NCBI GenBank assembly: GCA_043819385.1
Contig: JBDREW010000040.1
Coordinates: 1 to 5,538, forward strand
Source of the DNA: JBDREW01 sp043819385
GTDB lineage: Bacteria; Patescibacteriota; Minisyncoccia; Minisyncoccales; GWA2-38-27
Length of the DNA stretch: 5,538 nt
Reading direction: 5' to 3'
Positions 1-5,538 of this stretch are shown here, piece after piece (position 1 is the first letter of the stretch; each line of letters opens with the position of its first letter). The notes under the pieces are model-generated. The model was given only the letters and a program-made list of their open reading frames with translations, made no database searches and was not told the DNA's origin. A program made the translations under genes and the position numbers.

Positions 1-325
1 TTTTGTTAATTAGACTTTTACCTTTAACATCCTTAAAAGGAACTTGAAAATGAAGATAATTCTTTCTTGCTTTTAAGGCTGGAATACTTCCATCAGAAAC
101 CCAAAAACACGAATCGTAACCATCTCCCCTTTTAATATCTGGAATAAAATTTATGCCTTTAAGAGAAATTCCGAATCTTTCTTCAAGTTTTTCTTTTATT
201 GAAAGATCTTTCCATTGAACAAATACTTCGTAACCTTTTTCCTTCAAAATTTTAGCAAAAGAGATGGAATACCTTTCGCCACCACCTAAAGTATCTAAAT
301 ATGGATTATAAATTGCTGCTTTCAT
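1..325 (-). CDS. GT4-type glycosyltransferase, N-terminal part (cut by left edge)
   Basis: This frame starts at an ATG (325-323) and stays open for 108 codons to the window edge, so the C-terminal part is missing. The N-terminus MKAAIYNPYLDTLGGGERYS is the usual opening of a GT-B fold GT4 glycosyltransferase: a first beta strand, then the glycine-rich GGGER turn (residues 14-18) that starts the first helix and lies near the donor and acceptor cleft. Further on are WVSDGS (75-80) and HFQVPF (92-97), a pattern I associate with GT4 enzymes of this style. Such enzymes move a sugar from a nucleotide-sugar to a glycan or lipid-linked acceptor in the cytoplasm. The donor-binding E-x7-E region lies beyond the edge, so neither sugar nor activity can be judged. 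The start overlaps the stop of the preceding gene as ATGA, and an AAAGGA sits 7 bases upstream. The family call is fairly firm; the substrate is unknown. Confidence 0.82.
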   Translation of the reverse strand, partial: MKAAIYNPYLDTLGGGERYSISFAKILKEKGYEVFVQWKDLSIKEKLEERFGISLKGINFIPDIKRGDGYDSCFWVSDGSIPALKARKNYLHFQVPFKDVKGKSLINK

Positions 326-684
326 TTACTTTTCCTTTCATTTGTCTTATATCCTGTATCTTCAGACCAAATCAAAAAAAGTCTTTTATTAAATCCGCCT
401 TTTCTTTTAAATTCAAATTTCCTGGAATCAACAACTTCTTTAGAAGTAATTTTAAAATTTTTTTTGATTTCGTCAATTACATCCAAAACATCACCAATTT
501 CAGATACTAATTCTTTTTTATTTTTGGAAACTACAATACCCAAAGATTCTTCTTGTATTTTTTTTAATAACTCATTTTTAAATTCTTTCGAATTAAGTTT
601 TTTACACAAATATTTTCCATTAGATTCTTCTATTCTTTTTGGGATTTTATCACGAATTAGTTTTTTGTAATATATTTTTTTCAT
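322..684 (-). CDS. Small MazG-like all-alpha NTP pyrophosphohydrolase family protein (COG4997-like)
   Basis: This gene encodes 120 residues. It opens with KKLIRDKIPKRIEE (7-20), the hallmark N-terminus of the small 'house-cleaning' non-canonical NTP pyrophosphatases related to MazG and HisE. These hydrolyse nucleoside triphosphates to the monophosphate and pyrophosphate in the cytoplasm, using magnesium held by an EExxE...ExxD motif. Here EE (45-46) is present but the third position of EExxE is Gly49. ExxD is intact as E62-I-G-D65, inside SEIGDVLDVI. The family's KRGGF-like tail is seen as RKGGFNKRLFL (94-104). The ATG at 684 is preferred over an upstream in-frame TTG at 711: it puts the family motif at the usual distance from the N-terminus and forms an ATGA overlap with the preceding gene's stop. 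It overlaps the next gene by ATGA too. Family assignment is good, but catalytic activity is uncertain because of Gly49. A role for it among glycosyltransferases is not established. Confidence 0.8.
   Translation of the reverse strand: MKKIYYKKLIRDKIPKRIEESNGKYLCKKLNSKEFKNELLKKIQEESLGIVVSKNKKELVSEIGDVLDVIDEIKKNFKITSKEVVDSRKFEFKRKGGFNKRLFLIWSEDTGYKTNERKSK
333..338 (-). promoter_or_regulatory. Shine-Dalgarno-like AAAGGA for the GT4 gene
   Basis: On the minus strand AAAGGA ends 7 bases before the ATG at 325. It lies inside the last codons of the pyrophosphohydrolase-like gene. It is one of the few recognisable ribosome binding sites in the window and supports this ATG as the start. Reading may also depend on coupling through the ATGA overlap. 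Confidence 0.5.
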
Positions 685-1433
685 TTGATTGATTGAATTT
701 GCATCTCCCAAAGCTTCACATATGTAATCATTCTTGAATATATTTGATAAATTATTTCAATAATTCCAGTAGTACCATCTAAAAAACCTAACTTTAAAAT
801 TCCTCTATACCAAAATTCTCTAAAGGCTATTGTTATAAATCTCCACCAGTAGACCTTCGGATGATTTGCTTCGAATAAAAGACTTGCTTCAACTTCAGAC
901 CATTTATTGGTTTTATCAACCATTTCTGATAGTGTTCTATGAGACGTATGAATTAATGGATTTATTAATTTTCCAACCTCTCCTTTGATTTTAGGTTGTT
1001 CATGCAATTTTCCTTCCCATTTAATTAGAGATTCTTTTTTTATTAGTCTTAAAACATAGTCGGGCCACCATCCACCATGTTTTAATTCTTTGCCTAAAAG
1101 AATATTTTTTCTAGGAATTGCATAAGCTACAAATTCATGAGAATTTATCGCTTCTTTAATCTCTTTTTTAAGTTTTTGATCAACTTTCTCATCTGTATCA
1201 ACATATAAAAGCCAGTCACCATTTGCTTTTTCTGCTCCATAATTTCTTCTATAAGAAAAGTCTTTATCTTCAATCTTGTATATTTTTTGAGTGAAAACCT
1301 TTACCAGTTCCAAGGTTTTGTCTTCAGAACCGTCATCAACAATAATTATTTCATCAACTAAACCTTCTAAGGAATTTATACAATCCTCTATAATATCTTG
1401 ATTATTTTTAGTAAGAATAATTGCACTTATCAT
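681..1433 (-). CDS. GT2 glycosyltransferase, WaaE/KdtX-like subfamily (250 aa)
   Basis: This is a cytoplasmic GT-A enzyme that would move a sugar from a nucleotide-sugar to a growing glycan. MISAIILTKNNQDIIEDCIN is the standard GT2 first strand and helix. IIIVDDGSEDKT (29-40) carries the nucleotide-binding aspartates D33/D34. LLYVDTDEK (75-83) holds the DxD metal motif, D79-T80-D81. PRKNI (107-111), WWPDYVLRLIKK (122-133) and KLHEQP (142-147) match the beta-1,4-glucosyltransferase-like (WaaE/KdtX) branch, in which the His-Glu after the DxD domain is typical. The C-terminal helices (196-245) contain aromatic and hydrophobic stretches that could dock on the membrane. The length of 250 residues is normal for this branch. 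I take the ATG at 1433; an in-frame TTG at 1451 would add six residues before the conserved strand. The stop overlaps the next start as ATGA. The sugar and acceptor are unknown. It is a paralogue of the gene at 3939-4853. Confidence 0.87.
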   Translation of the reverse strand: MISAIILTKNNQDIIEDCINSLEGLVDEIIIVDDGSEDKTLELVKVFTQKIYKIEDKDFSYRRNYGAEKANGDWLLYVDTDEKVDQKLKKEIKEAINSHEFVAYAIPRKNILLGKELKHGGWWPDYVLRLIKKESLIKWEGKLHEQPKIKGEVGKLINPLIHTSHRTLSEMVDKTNKWSEVEASLLFEANHPKVYWWRFITIAFREFWYRGILKLGFLDGTTGIIEIIYQIYSRMITYVKLWEMQIQSIK

Positions 1434-1445
1434 TTTTTTAATTAA

Positions 1446-1449
1446 CCTC
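1446..1449 (-). promoter_or_regulatory. Weak Shine-Dalgarno-like GAGG before the 250-aa GT2 gene
   Basis: GAGG on the minus strand lies 12 bases upstream of the ATG at 1433, longer than the common 5-9. It covers the first bases of the rival TTG start at 1451, so it could not serve that start. It therefore mildly favours the ATG. Confidence 0.3.
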
Positions 1450-1456
1450 AAACCTT

Positions 1457-1462
1457 ATTATA
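1457..1462 (-). promoter_or_regulatory. Possible -10 box TATAAT before the 250-aa GT2 gene
   Basis: A perfect TATAAT on the minus strand lies in the 74-base gap, 23 bases before the ATG at 1433. No good -35 is seen: the hexamer at 17-base spacing, TCGCAA (1480-1485), matches the consensus at 3 of 6 positions. In DNA this AT-rich, a chance match is quite likely. If real, it would give a very short leader and separate transcription of the last three genes. Confidence 0.22.
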
Positions 1463-1463
1463 A

Positions 1464-1498
1464 TTTTTTATTTAATATATTGCGATTTTAATAAAAAA
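1464..1498 (-). repeat. A/T-only inverted repeat in the 74-base gap after the GT39 gene
   Basis: The arms 1464-1472 (TTTTTTATT) and 1490-1498 (AATAAAAAA) are perfect complements of nine bases around a 17-base loop. The stem has no G-C pair, so its hairpin would be unstable. It is the only structure I see after the GT39 stop at 1508 and could at most be a very weak terminator. The arms exist as described; a function is doubtful. Confidence 0.25.
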
Positions 1499-1507
1499 TA
1501 ACAGTTT

Positions 1508-2989
1508 TTAGTTTATATAAACTCGCGACAATATTACACCTTGTTGTTTATTTATAAAAACAGCTTCTTTATCAAAAAAATATTTAATTGCCTCATTTTC
1601 TGGAGATAAAGTTCTCAAGGATTCCTCAATAATAATATATTTTTCGCTTTTCCAATCACTACTTACTCTAACTCCTGAATAATAATTAATGGCAAACCTA
1701 TTACAACCCAAATATGCTACTGAGTCTGTTAAGTAGTTTTTGTTAATAAATGAAATTGCGTTTTTAGCACCAGTACATAATCCCACCATATCATAGCTCT
1801 GCATTTTGGTTGGACCACCAAATATTTGGTTATAAAAAAGGTAATAATTTGGAAAAAAATATATAGAGAGGAAAGATAAATATCCAAATAGTAAAGTCGT
1901 ACATAAAATTTTTAATTTACTATTAAATTTATTGTAAAAATATATGATTCCCACTGAAGAAACATAATATATCCAAGGATAAATAGGATAAATATATCTA
2001 ATTCCCAATTTTTTGGTTGATAAAGAAAAAACTAATATATATAAAAATACAAAAAAACTTAAAGGAATAATAACTTTTTGTTTTCGCAAAATAACTCTAA
2101 CTTTTTTGGTAAAAAGTGATATAAAAAAACCAATCAGGGTCAAAAACGGCAATCTAGTAATTAATTGGTATAAATAATAATAAATGGGAGGATTGGTTGT
2201 AATCTTACCTGCAAAAAATGTTTGGAAAGGTTCTTGCGATAATTTATATTGCTTTATAACATAATCATAAATTTCAAGTCCCACATATCCATCATTTCCC
2301 AACCAAAAAATATGAACAAATAGAAAAAATGGAATCAACGTTAAAACTAATTTAGATGGAGAAATCATAAATAATACTGGTAAAAGAATTAAGGCTGTCG
2401 GCTTGGTAAGAAATGACAGAGTTAAAAATAATGCAGTAGTAATTATTGAAAGTTTTTTGTTCTTAATAAGATAAAATGAGCAAAAAGATAAAAACAGCCA
2501 AATCATTAAATATGAATCAACCAAATACCATCTTGAAAGAGCGATTGAAATTGGATCCAAAGAAAAAATCAAACTTCCCAAAAAAGCTGTTTTTTTATTA
2601 TTAGTTATTTTAATAAGAAACAAATAAAAGAAAACAATAAACAAAGAATTAATAACCGTAAATGGAATTCTTGCAGCAATGTAATCAGAAAAAATATTCA
2701 AGGAATAGTTAGTTGGCTGGTTTTTTGCAAGAAAAAACATTGAAGCTCCAGAAATTAAAGCACCTGGTAAATTAATGGCTTCTGTATCTGTTTCAGATTT
2801 CCACCAGGCAGTTTTAAAATAAAAAAACCTTCCAGTTTTAATTGCTAGAAAAGATTCTTTACCTCTAACCATCCAGGTAATTTCATCTGGATATATTTCA
2901 GTTTCTTGAAGTCTATATATTCTTACAAAAAAAGATATTAAAAAAATAAAAATAATTAAAAGAAGATTAACATTTTTTATTTTTAACAC
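1508..2989 (-). CDS. Polytopic GT39/PMT-like glycosyltransferase (GT-C fold, 493 aa)
   Basis: This is an integral membrane protein with about ten or eleven hydrophobic segments, among them roughly residues 8-22, 108-126, 134-150, 155-175, 181-208, 213-229, 280-294, 307-324, 335-351 and 361-380. After the first one comes IYPDEITW (32-39). Its Asp35-Glu36 is the acidic pair in the first outer loop of GT39/PMT and ArnT-like enzymes, thought to be catalytic. NLPG (73-76) sits where relatives usually have a His-Pro-Gly type motif. SRWYLVDSYLMIW (152-164), LTKPTALILLP (194-204), RYIYPIYPW (331-339) and FYNQIFGG (385-392) fit the same family. The final 100 residues form a short soluble-looking tail. 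Such enzymes use a polyprenyl-phosphate sugar on the outer face of the membrane to modify a lipid, glycan or protein. The start is GTG at 2989, with no in-frame ATG until residue 40, inside the conserved region. It begins 18 bases after the preceding stop. The substrate is unknown. Confidence 0.82.
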   Translation of the reverse strand: MLKIKNVNLLLIIFIFLISFFVRIYRLQETEIYPDEITWMVRGKESFLAIKTGRFFYFKTAWWKSETDTEAINLPGALISGASMFFLAKNQPTNYSLNIFSDYIAARIPFTVINSLFIVFFYLFLIKITNNKKTAFLGSLIFSLDPISIALSRWYLVDSYLMIWLFLSFCSFYLIKNKKLSIITTALFLTLSFLTKPTALILLPVLFMISPSKLVLTLIPFFLFVHIFWLGNDGYVGLEIYDYVIKQYKLSQEPFQTFFAGKITTNPPIYYYLYQLITRLPFLTLIGFFISLFTKKVRVILRKQKVIIPLSFFVFLYILVFSLSTKKLGIRYIYPIYPWIYYVSSVGIIYFYNKFNSKLKILCTTLLFGYLSFLSIYFFPNYYLFYNQIFGGPTKMQSYDMVGLCTGAKNAISFINKNYLTDSVAYLGCNRFAINYYSGVRVSSDWKSEKYIIIEESLRTLSPENEAIKYFFDKEAVFINKQQGVILSRVYIN

Positions 2990-3007
2990 AATTTATTCTT
3001 AAAAAAA

Positions 3008-3946
3008 TTATTTTATTTTACTACCTTTTCCCAATCTTCCAAGATAAAAATCAACTACTCCCATCTTTTGCCATTTTCTCCCTTTTAACAAAATTAAAAT
3101 ACTATCTCTTATAAGGGCAAATTTAGTCCTTAAGGAGAAATATCTAAAACCAAATACAAATCTATTTCTAATCAAAAAATAATCATTAACTTCCCCACCT
3201 GGACCACCTGCAGCAACTGATACTTTATGCCAAATATGGGTTTTTGGTGTATATACTACTTTCCAATTATTTAGTTTTGCTCTTTGACTTAAATCAGCAT
3301 CTTCCCAATATAGAAAAAAATTCTCATCCAAAAGACCTATTTCCTCAAGAAGTTTACTCCTTATTAAAACTGTTGCTGCATTGGCAAAATCTGTTTCTTC
3401 TTCATTGTCATATTGTCCTAAATCTACTTCATCTACTCCTCTATGAGAGGAATAAACATTATTTTCATCAATTATCCCACCTGCATACCAGATTACTTTA
3501 CCCAACTCAGATTCTTTATATCTATCTTTGTGAAATTCAAAACCCTTTGCAAAATACATTTTTGGTGAAACAATTCCAATTTTTTCATTTTTTAATACAG
3601 TGTTAACTAGTACCTGCAGTAAATTGTTAGATAAAATAACATCGTTATTTAAAAGAACAATAAAATCAGAACCTCTTTTCAGACAATCTTTAATTCCAAC
3701 ATTGTTTCCACCAGCAAAACCTAGATTCTCGTCATTTACAATTAACTTAAAATCCATATTGGGAAGCTTATAATTCTTTAAAGTTTTGACAGTTTTATCT
3801 TTTGAAGCATTATCTACAACAACTGTTTCTGTTGTAATTCCCGATATATCCAACTTTGAAATATCTTTTAAAACATCAAGTGTTAAATCAATGCCGTTGT
3901 AAGTAAGAATAATAAGTGAAACTTTAATTTTCTTTTTATTATTCAT
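3008..3946 (-). CDS. GT2 glycosyltransferase, rhamnosyltransferase-like (COG1216 type, 312 aa)
   Basis: This enzyme has a complete GT-A catalytic domain of the type seen in WbbL- and RfbF-like rhamnosyltransferases. VSLIILTYNG (9-18) is the first strand. VVVDNASKDKT (42-52) holds the nucleotide-binding Asp45. NLGFAGGNNVGI (74-85) is the loop typical of this subfamily. LLNNDVIL (98-105) gives the metal-binding NND (D102). DENFFLYWEDADLSQRAKL (207-225) carries the Glu215-Asp216 pair of the conserved ED motif, which normally supplies the catalytic base. THIWHKVS (236-243) and the glycine-rich GGPGG (247-251), followed by YFLIRNR (256-262), complete the usual pattern. It should use a nucleotide-sugar, dTDP-rhamnose being common in relatives, but the sugar cannot be read here. 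The ATG at 3946 lies inside the end of the preceding GT2 gene, an 8-base overlap that suggests coupled translation; upstream there is only a weak AAGA. All catalytic residues appear intact. Confidence 0.9.
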   Translation of the reverse strand: MNNKKKIKVSLIILTYNGIDLTLDVLKDISKLDISGITTETVVVDNASKDKTVKTLKNYKLPNMDFKLIVNDENLGFAGGNNVGIKDCLKRGSDFIVLLNNDVILSNNLLQVLVNTVLKNEKIGIVSPKMYFAKGFEFHKDRYKESELGKVIWYAGGIIDENNVYSSHRGVDEVDLGQYDNEEETDFANAATVLIRSKLLEEIGLLDENFFLYWEDADLSQRAKLNNWKVVYTPKTHIWHKVSVAAGGPGGEVNDYFLIRNRFVFGFRYFSLRTKFALIRDSILILLKGRKWQKMGVVDFYLGRLGKGSKIK

Positions 3947-4853
3947 TTTTCTTGAAAAAAAATCTTTTAATTTTAAAAGATAGTGATTTAAAAAAATTAT
4001 TGGTTCTTATGAAGGATTCTGTTATCCACCAATTAATTTCTTTTCCAGCATTTTTAAATTCTTTTGTTGTTTCCTCTAATGTAAATGCTTGGGGCTGAAA
4101 CTTTTCCTGTTGCCAGATTTTTAAATATAAAATAACTTCTGAAAACGCTTGAAGTAAACAAAGTGCCAATCCATGAAGACCATCTTTATAACCTTCATTG
4201 GAAAAATATCTTCCTAAAAATTCTTTCAATGGTCTTGTAATCAGATCTTTCCAAATAAATTTATATTCTTGTTTGATTAAAAGATCCGCTTGAATAGAAG
4301 TATATCTATTCATTCTTTCTAGGAATTGCTCAACAGAAGAATAATTGTGGTGAATAATTGCTAAATCTTCTTTTGCCTCAATATCAACTCCATTACCTGC
4401 AGTTAAAGGAATTGAATGAATATCTTCACTCCAAGAAACAGACCCTTTTTTAAAAAGTCTAATATTATAATCCGGCCACCATTGTGAATATTTAATCCAT
4501 TTGGAAAAAATTATATTTTTTCTGGGCAATCTATAATAATCAGCAGTGGGTTTATTAATTATTTTTTTAATCTTTTTTGCAAGTTTTTTCCCTATCTCCT
4601 CATCTGCATCTAATATTAAAATCCATTCATATCTTGCTTTTGAAATGGCAAAATTTCTTGCAGGCTCGACATATCCAATATTTTTATGAAGATAAACTTT
4701 GGCCCCTAAATCCTCAGCCACTTTTTTTGTAGCATCAGTTGAACACATATCAACAACCACTATTTCATCGGCTATTTCCTTAACTGAAGAAACTGCTCGA
4801 AGTAAAGTTTTCTCTGCATTTAAAGTGTTTATGACAACTGAAATTTTAGCCAT
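3939..4853 (-). CDS. GT2 glycosyltransferase, WaaE-like subfamily, diverged active site (304 aa)
   Basis: This is a GT-A sugar transferase expected on the inner face of the membrane. ISVVINTLNAEKTLLRAVSS (4-23) is the first strand and helix. EIVVVDMCSTDATKKVA (30-46) is the nucleotide-binding region, with Met-Cys replacing the usual Asp-Gly or Ser-Gly after Asp35. GYVEPARNFAI (60-70) is a conserved donor-side motif. LILDADEEI (79-87) holds the metal motif D82-A83-D84. LPRKNI (109-114), WWPDYNIRLFKK (125-136) and DIHSIP (144-149) match the paralogue at 681-1433, but the His-Glu of that gene is His146-Ser147 here. Residues 200-250 resemble the amphipathic C-terminal region of the paralogue. An extra tail (about 255-304) ends in a Lys/Phe-rich stretch that may bind membrane. 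The start is ATG at 4853, with no Shine-Dalgarno visible. It follows the membrane protein by 45 bases and overlaps the next gene by 8. The fold is secure; the sugar and acceptor are unknown. Confidence 0.87.
   Translation of the reverse strand: MAKISVVINTLNAEKTLLRAVSSVKEIADEIVVVDMCSTDATKKVAEDLGAKVYLHKNIGYVEPARNFAISKARYEWILILDADEEIGKKLAKKIKKIINKPTADYYRLPRKNIIFSKWIKYSQWWPDYNIRLFKKGSVSWSEDIHSIPLTAGNGVDIEAKEDLAIIHHNYSSVEQFLERMNRYTSIQADLLIKQEYKFIWKDLITRPLKEFLGRYFSNEGYKDGLHGLALCLLQAFSEVILYLKIWQQEKFQPQAFTLEETTKEFKNAGKEINWWITESFIRTNNFFKSLSFKIKRFFFKKNE
3955..3981 (-). terminator. Terminator-like hairpin plus U run inside the end of the 304-aa GT2 gene
   Basis: Read on the minus strand, ATCTTTTA and TAAAAGAT form a perfect 8-bp stem with a 4-base loop (3962-3981). 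Seven T residues follow directly (3961-3955). This is the shape of an intrinsic terminator, but the stem has only one G-C pair. It also encodes part of the Lys/Phe-rich C-terminus and lies just before the next start at 3946. A weak terminator or pause site is possible; chance in A/T-rich code is at least as likely. Confidence 0.2.
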
Positions 4854-4898
4854 ATTTGTTTAATTCTAACATTTTTAGGCAATGAATCCGAATATAAA

Positions 4899-5538
4899 CT
4901 ATTTTTCTTTAAGCTTGAAGATCCAAACCTCATTATTTTCATAAATCTTGGTTAAACCCAATTGACTATCTCCAATTCTGGCATGTTGTGACTTTAACCA
5001 ATAAACATAAGTAATATTATTTAACCTTAAAAAGTTATAACCTTTTTCCACATCTAGATTATTGTAAAAGTCTATAATACTTTCTCTTCTTTCTCTCCAT
5101 TGGTAACCTGTAATGTTTAGATTTACCTCATCTTCCAAAAATACGGTCTTTTTACCAAAAGCTGAAACATAGGCTGTCGACTCATAAAGATATAAAGGCC
5201 TCGGTGCTATTGCCTCAGCTGCTTTAGCTTGGTATTTATCAAAAAGATAGGTGAAAACCACTCCGTCTGGTTGACTAGCCAAAAATTCTAAAGCCTCAAC
5301 TTCTCCATTTGAAAGTTTGGCTGGAGGAGTGGAAGACCAATAATGCCTAAGAGAAGACCAAGATCCAAATATTCCAAACATTATTAATGGTACTGTGAGT
5401 AACACTTTTGAAATAGGTTTTATTTTTTCAATTAAAGTAGCGGTTGAAATCCCTGCACAAAGGGCGAAGAAAAATTGAAAATAGTAAAAAAACTGAATTG
5501 TATTCCAGGGAGTTCCTGTTTGTACAAAAAATGTGGGT
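4899..5538 (-). CDS. C-terminal part of a large membrane protein, probably GT-C type (cut by right edge)
   Basis: The frame is open from the right edge (first full codon at 5537) to a TAG at 4901-4899. It gives 212 residues without an N-terminus. A GTG at 5405 could be read as a start, but the open and clearly protein-like frame upstream shows it is internal. The visible part begins with QTGTPWNTIQFFYYFQFF (6-23), which leads into a membrane segment (about 15-36) and is followed by another (43-60). A soluble-looking C-terminal domain follows. It includes EVEALEFLAS (79-88), PDGVVFTY (90-97), STAYVSAFGKK (120-130) and NITYVYWLK (174-182), the last resembling the final strands of the soluble tails of polytopic GT-C glycosyltransferases and related surface-assembly proteins. 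The family assignment is tentative, since the catalytic loop near the N-terminus is outside the window. It heads the block here and has higher G+C than its neighbours. Confidence 0.7.
   Translation of the reverse strand, partial: PTFFVQTGTPWNTIQFFYYFQFFFALCAGISTATLIEKIKPISKVLLTVPLIMFGIFGSWSSLRHYWSSTPPAKLSNGEVEALEFLASQPDGVVFTYLFDKYQAKAAEAIAPRPLYLYESTAYVSAFGKKTVFLEDEVNLNITGYQWRERRESIIDFYNNLDVEKGYNFLRLNNITYVYWLKSQHARIGDSQLGLTKIYENNEVWIFKLKEK

Noticed and set aside
301..510. Open frame of 69 codons on the plus strand
   Set aside because: It lies opposite the well-supported pyrophosphohydrolase and GT4 genes. Its product is Phe/Lys/Asn-rich with no recognisable motif, as expected from the complement of AT-rich code.
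464..670. Open frame of 68 codons on the plus strand
   Set aside because: It is the antisense of the pyrophosphohydrolase-like gene, rich in Ser/Phe/Leu, with no family motif or ribosome binding site.
685..711. Nine-residue N-terminal extension of the pyrophosphohydrolase-like protein from a TTG at 711
   Set aside because: The ATG at 684 puts the KLIRDKIP motif at the family's normal distance and forms an ATGA overlap. The TTG has no ribosome binding site.
3244..3606. Open frame of 120 codons on the plus strand
   Set aside because: It lies wholly opposite the conserved catalytic core of the 312-aa GT2 gene. Its Leu/His-rich product looks like a reverse-strand shadow.
4863..4868. TAGAAT as a -10 box before the 304-aa GT2 gene
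   Set aside because: The best upstream hexamer (TTCGGA) matches only three of six -35 positions, and AT-rich DNA gives many such hits. It is kept only as a remark on start signals.
4899..5405. A separate 168-residue gene starting at GTG 5405
   Set aside because: The frame stays open upstream to the window edge and encodes a plausible membrane segment with the WNTIQFFYY stretch, so 5405 is an internal valine codon.
1..5538. CRISPR array, tRNA, rRNA, insertion sequence, toxin-antitoxin or defence genes
   Set aside because: No regularly spaced direct repeats, cloverleaf-like sequence, transposase motif or terminal inverted repeats were seen. Nearly all sequence is explained by the seven genes.
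1..5538. Recoded TGA (genetic code 25)
   Set aside because: TGA ends two genes exactly where the families should end and where the next gene starts. No in-frame TGA interrupts any of the genes.

Overview
All genes in this 5.5-kb window lie on the minus strand. They form one compact block: cell-surface glycan assembly genes plus one small nucleotide-pyrophosphatase-like gene. The DNA is very AT-rich, with many A and T runs. Coding density is near complete, and no gene-free stretch exceeds 75 bases. Three features together look most like a Patescibacteria/CPR genome, perhaps of the Microgenomates type, but this is inference from style, since no marker gene is present: tight packing, weak or absent Shine-Dalgarno sequences, and the particular mix of surface glycosyltransferases. 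TGA is used as a normal stop for two genes and does not occur inside the frames, so a TGA-recoded lineage such as Gracilibacteria is unlikely.

In transcription order (right to left) the layout is as follows. (1) 4899-5538 is the C-terminal part of a large multi-membrane protein that runs off the right edge. (2) 3939-4853 is a WaaE-like family 2 glycosyltransferase. (3) 3008-3946 is a second GT2 enzyme of the rhamnosyltransferase-like (COG1216) type, overlapping the previous gene by 8 bases. (4) 1508-2989 is a polytopic GT39/PMT-like (GT-C fold) transferase. (5) 681-1433 is another WaaE-like GT2 enzyme, a divergent paralogue of gene 2. (6) 322-684 is a small all-alpha NTP pyrophosphohydrolase-like protein (MazG-related, COG4997-like). 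(7) 1-325 is the N-terminus of a GT4-type glycosyltransferase that runs off the left edge. Genes 5, 6 and 7 are joined by two ATGA stop/start overlaps. The largest gaps are 74 bases (before gene 5) and 45 bases (before gene 2).

By family knowledge, the GT2 and GT4 enzymes use nucleotide-sugar donors at the inner face of the membrane. The GT39-like protein would move a sugar from a lipid-phosphate carrier on the outer face. Together they fit assembly and export-side decoration of a lipid-linked polysaccharide or glycoprotein glycan. Donor, acceptor and linkage cannot be read from the sequence. I see no CRISPR array, tRNA, rRNA, insertion sequence or defence system, and nothing that I would call a new biological system. 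The most notable points are the pyrophosphatase-like gene embedded in the glycosyltransferase block, which appears to lack one conserved metal-binding glutamate, and the two diverged WaaE-like paralogues.
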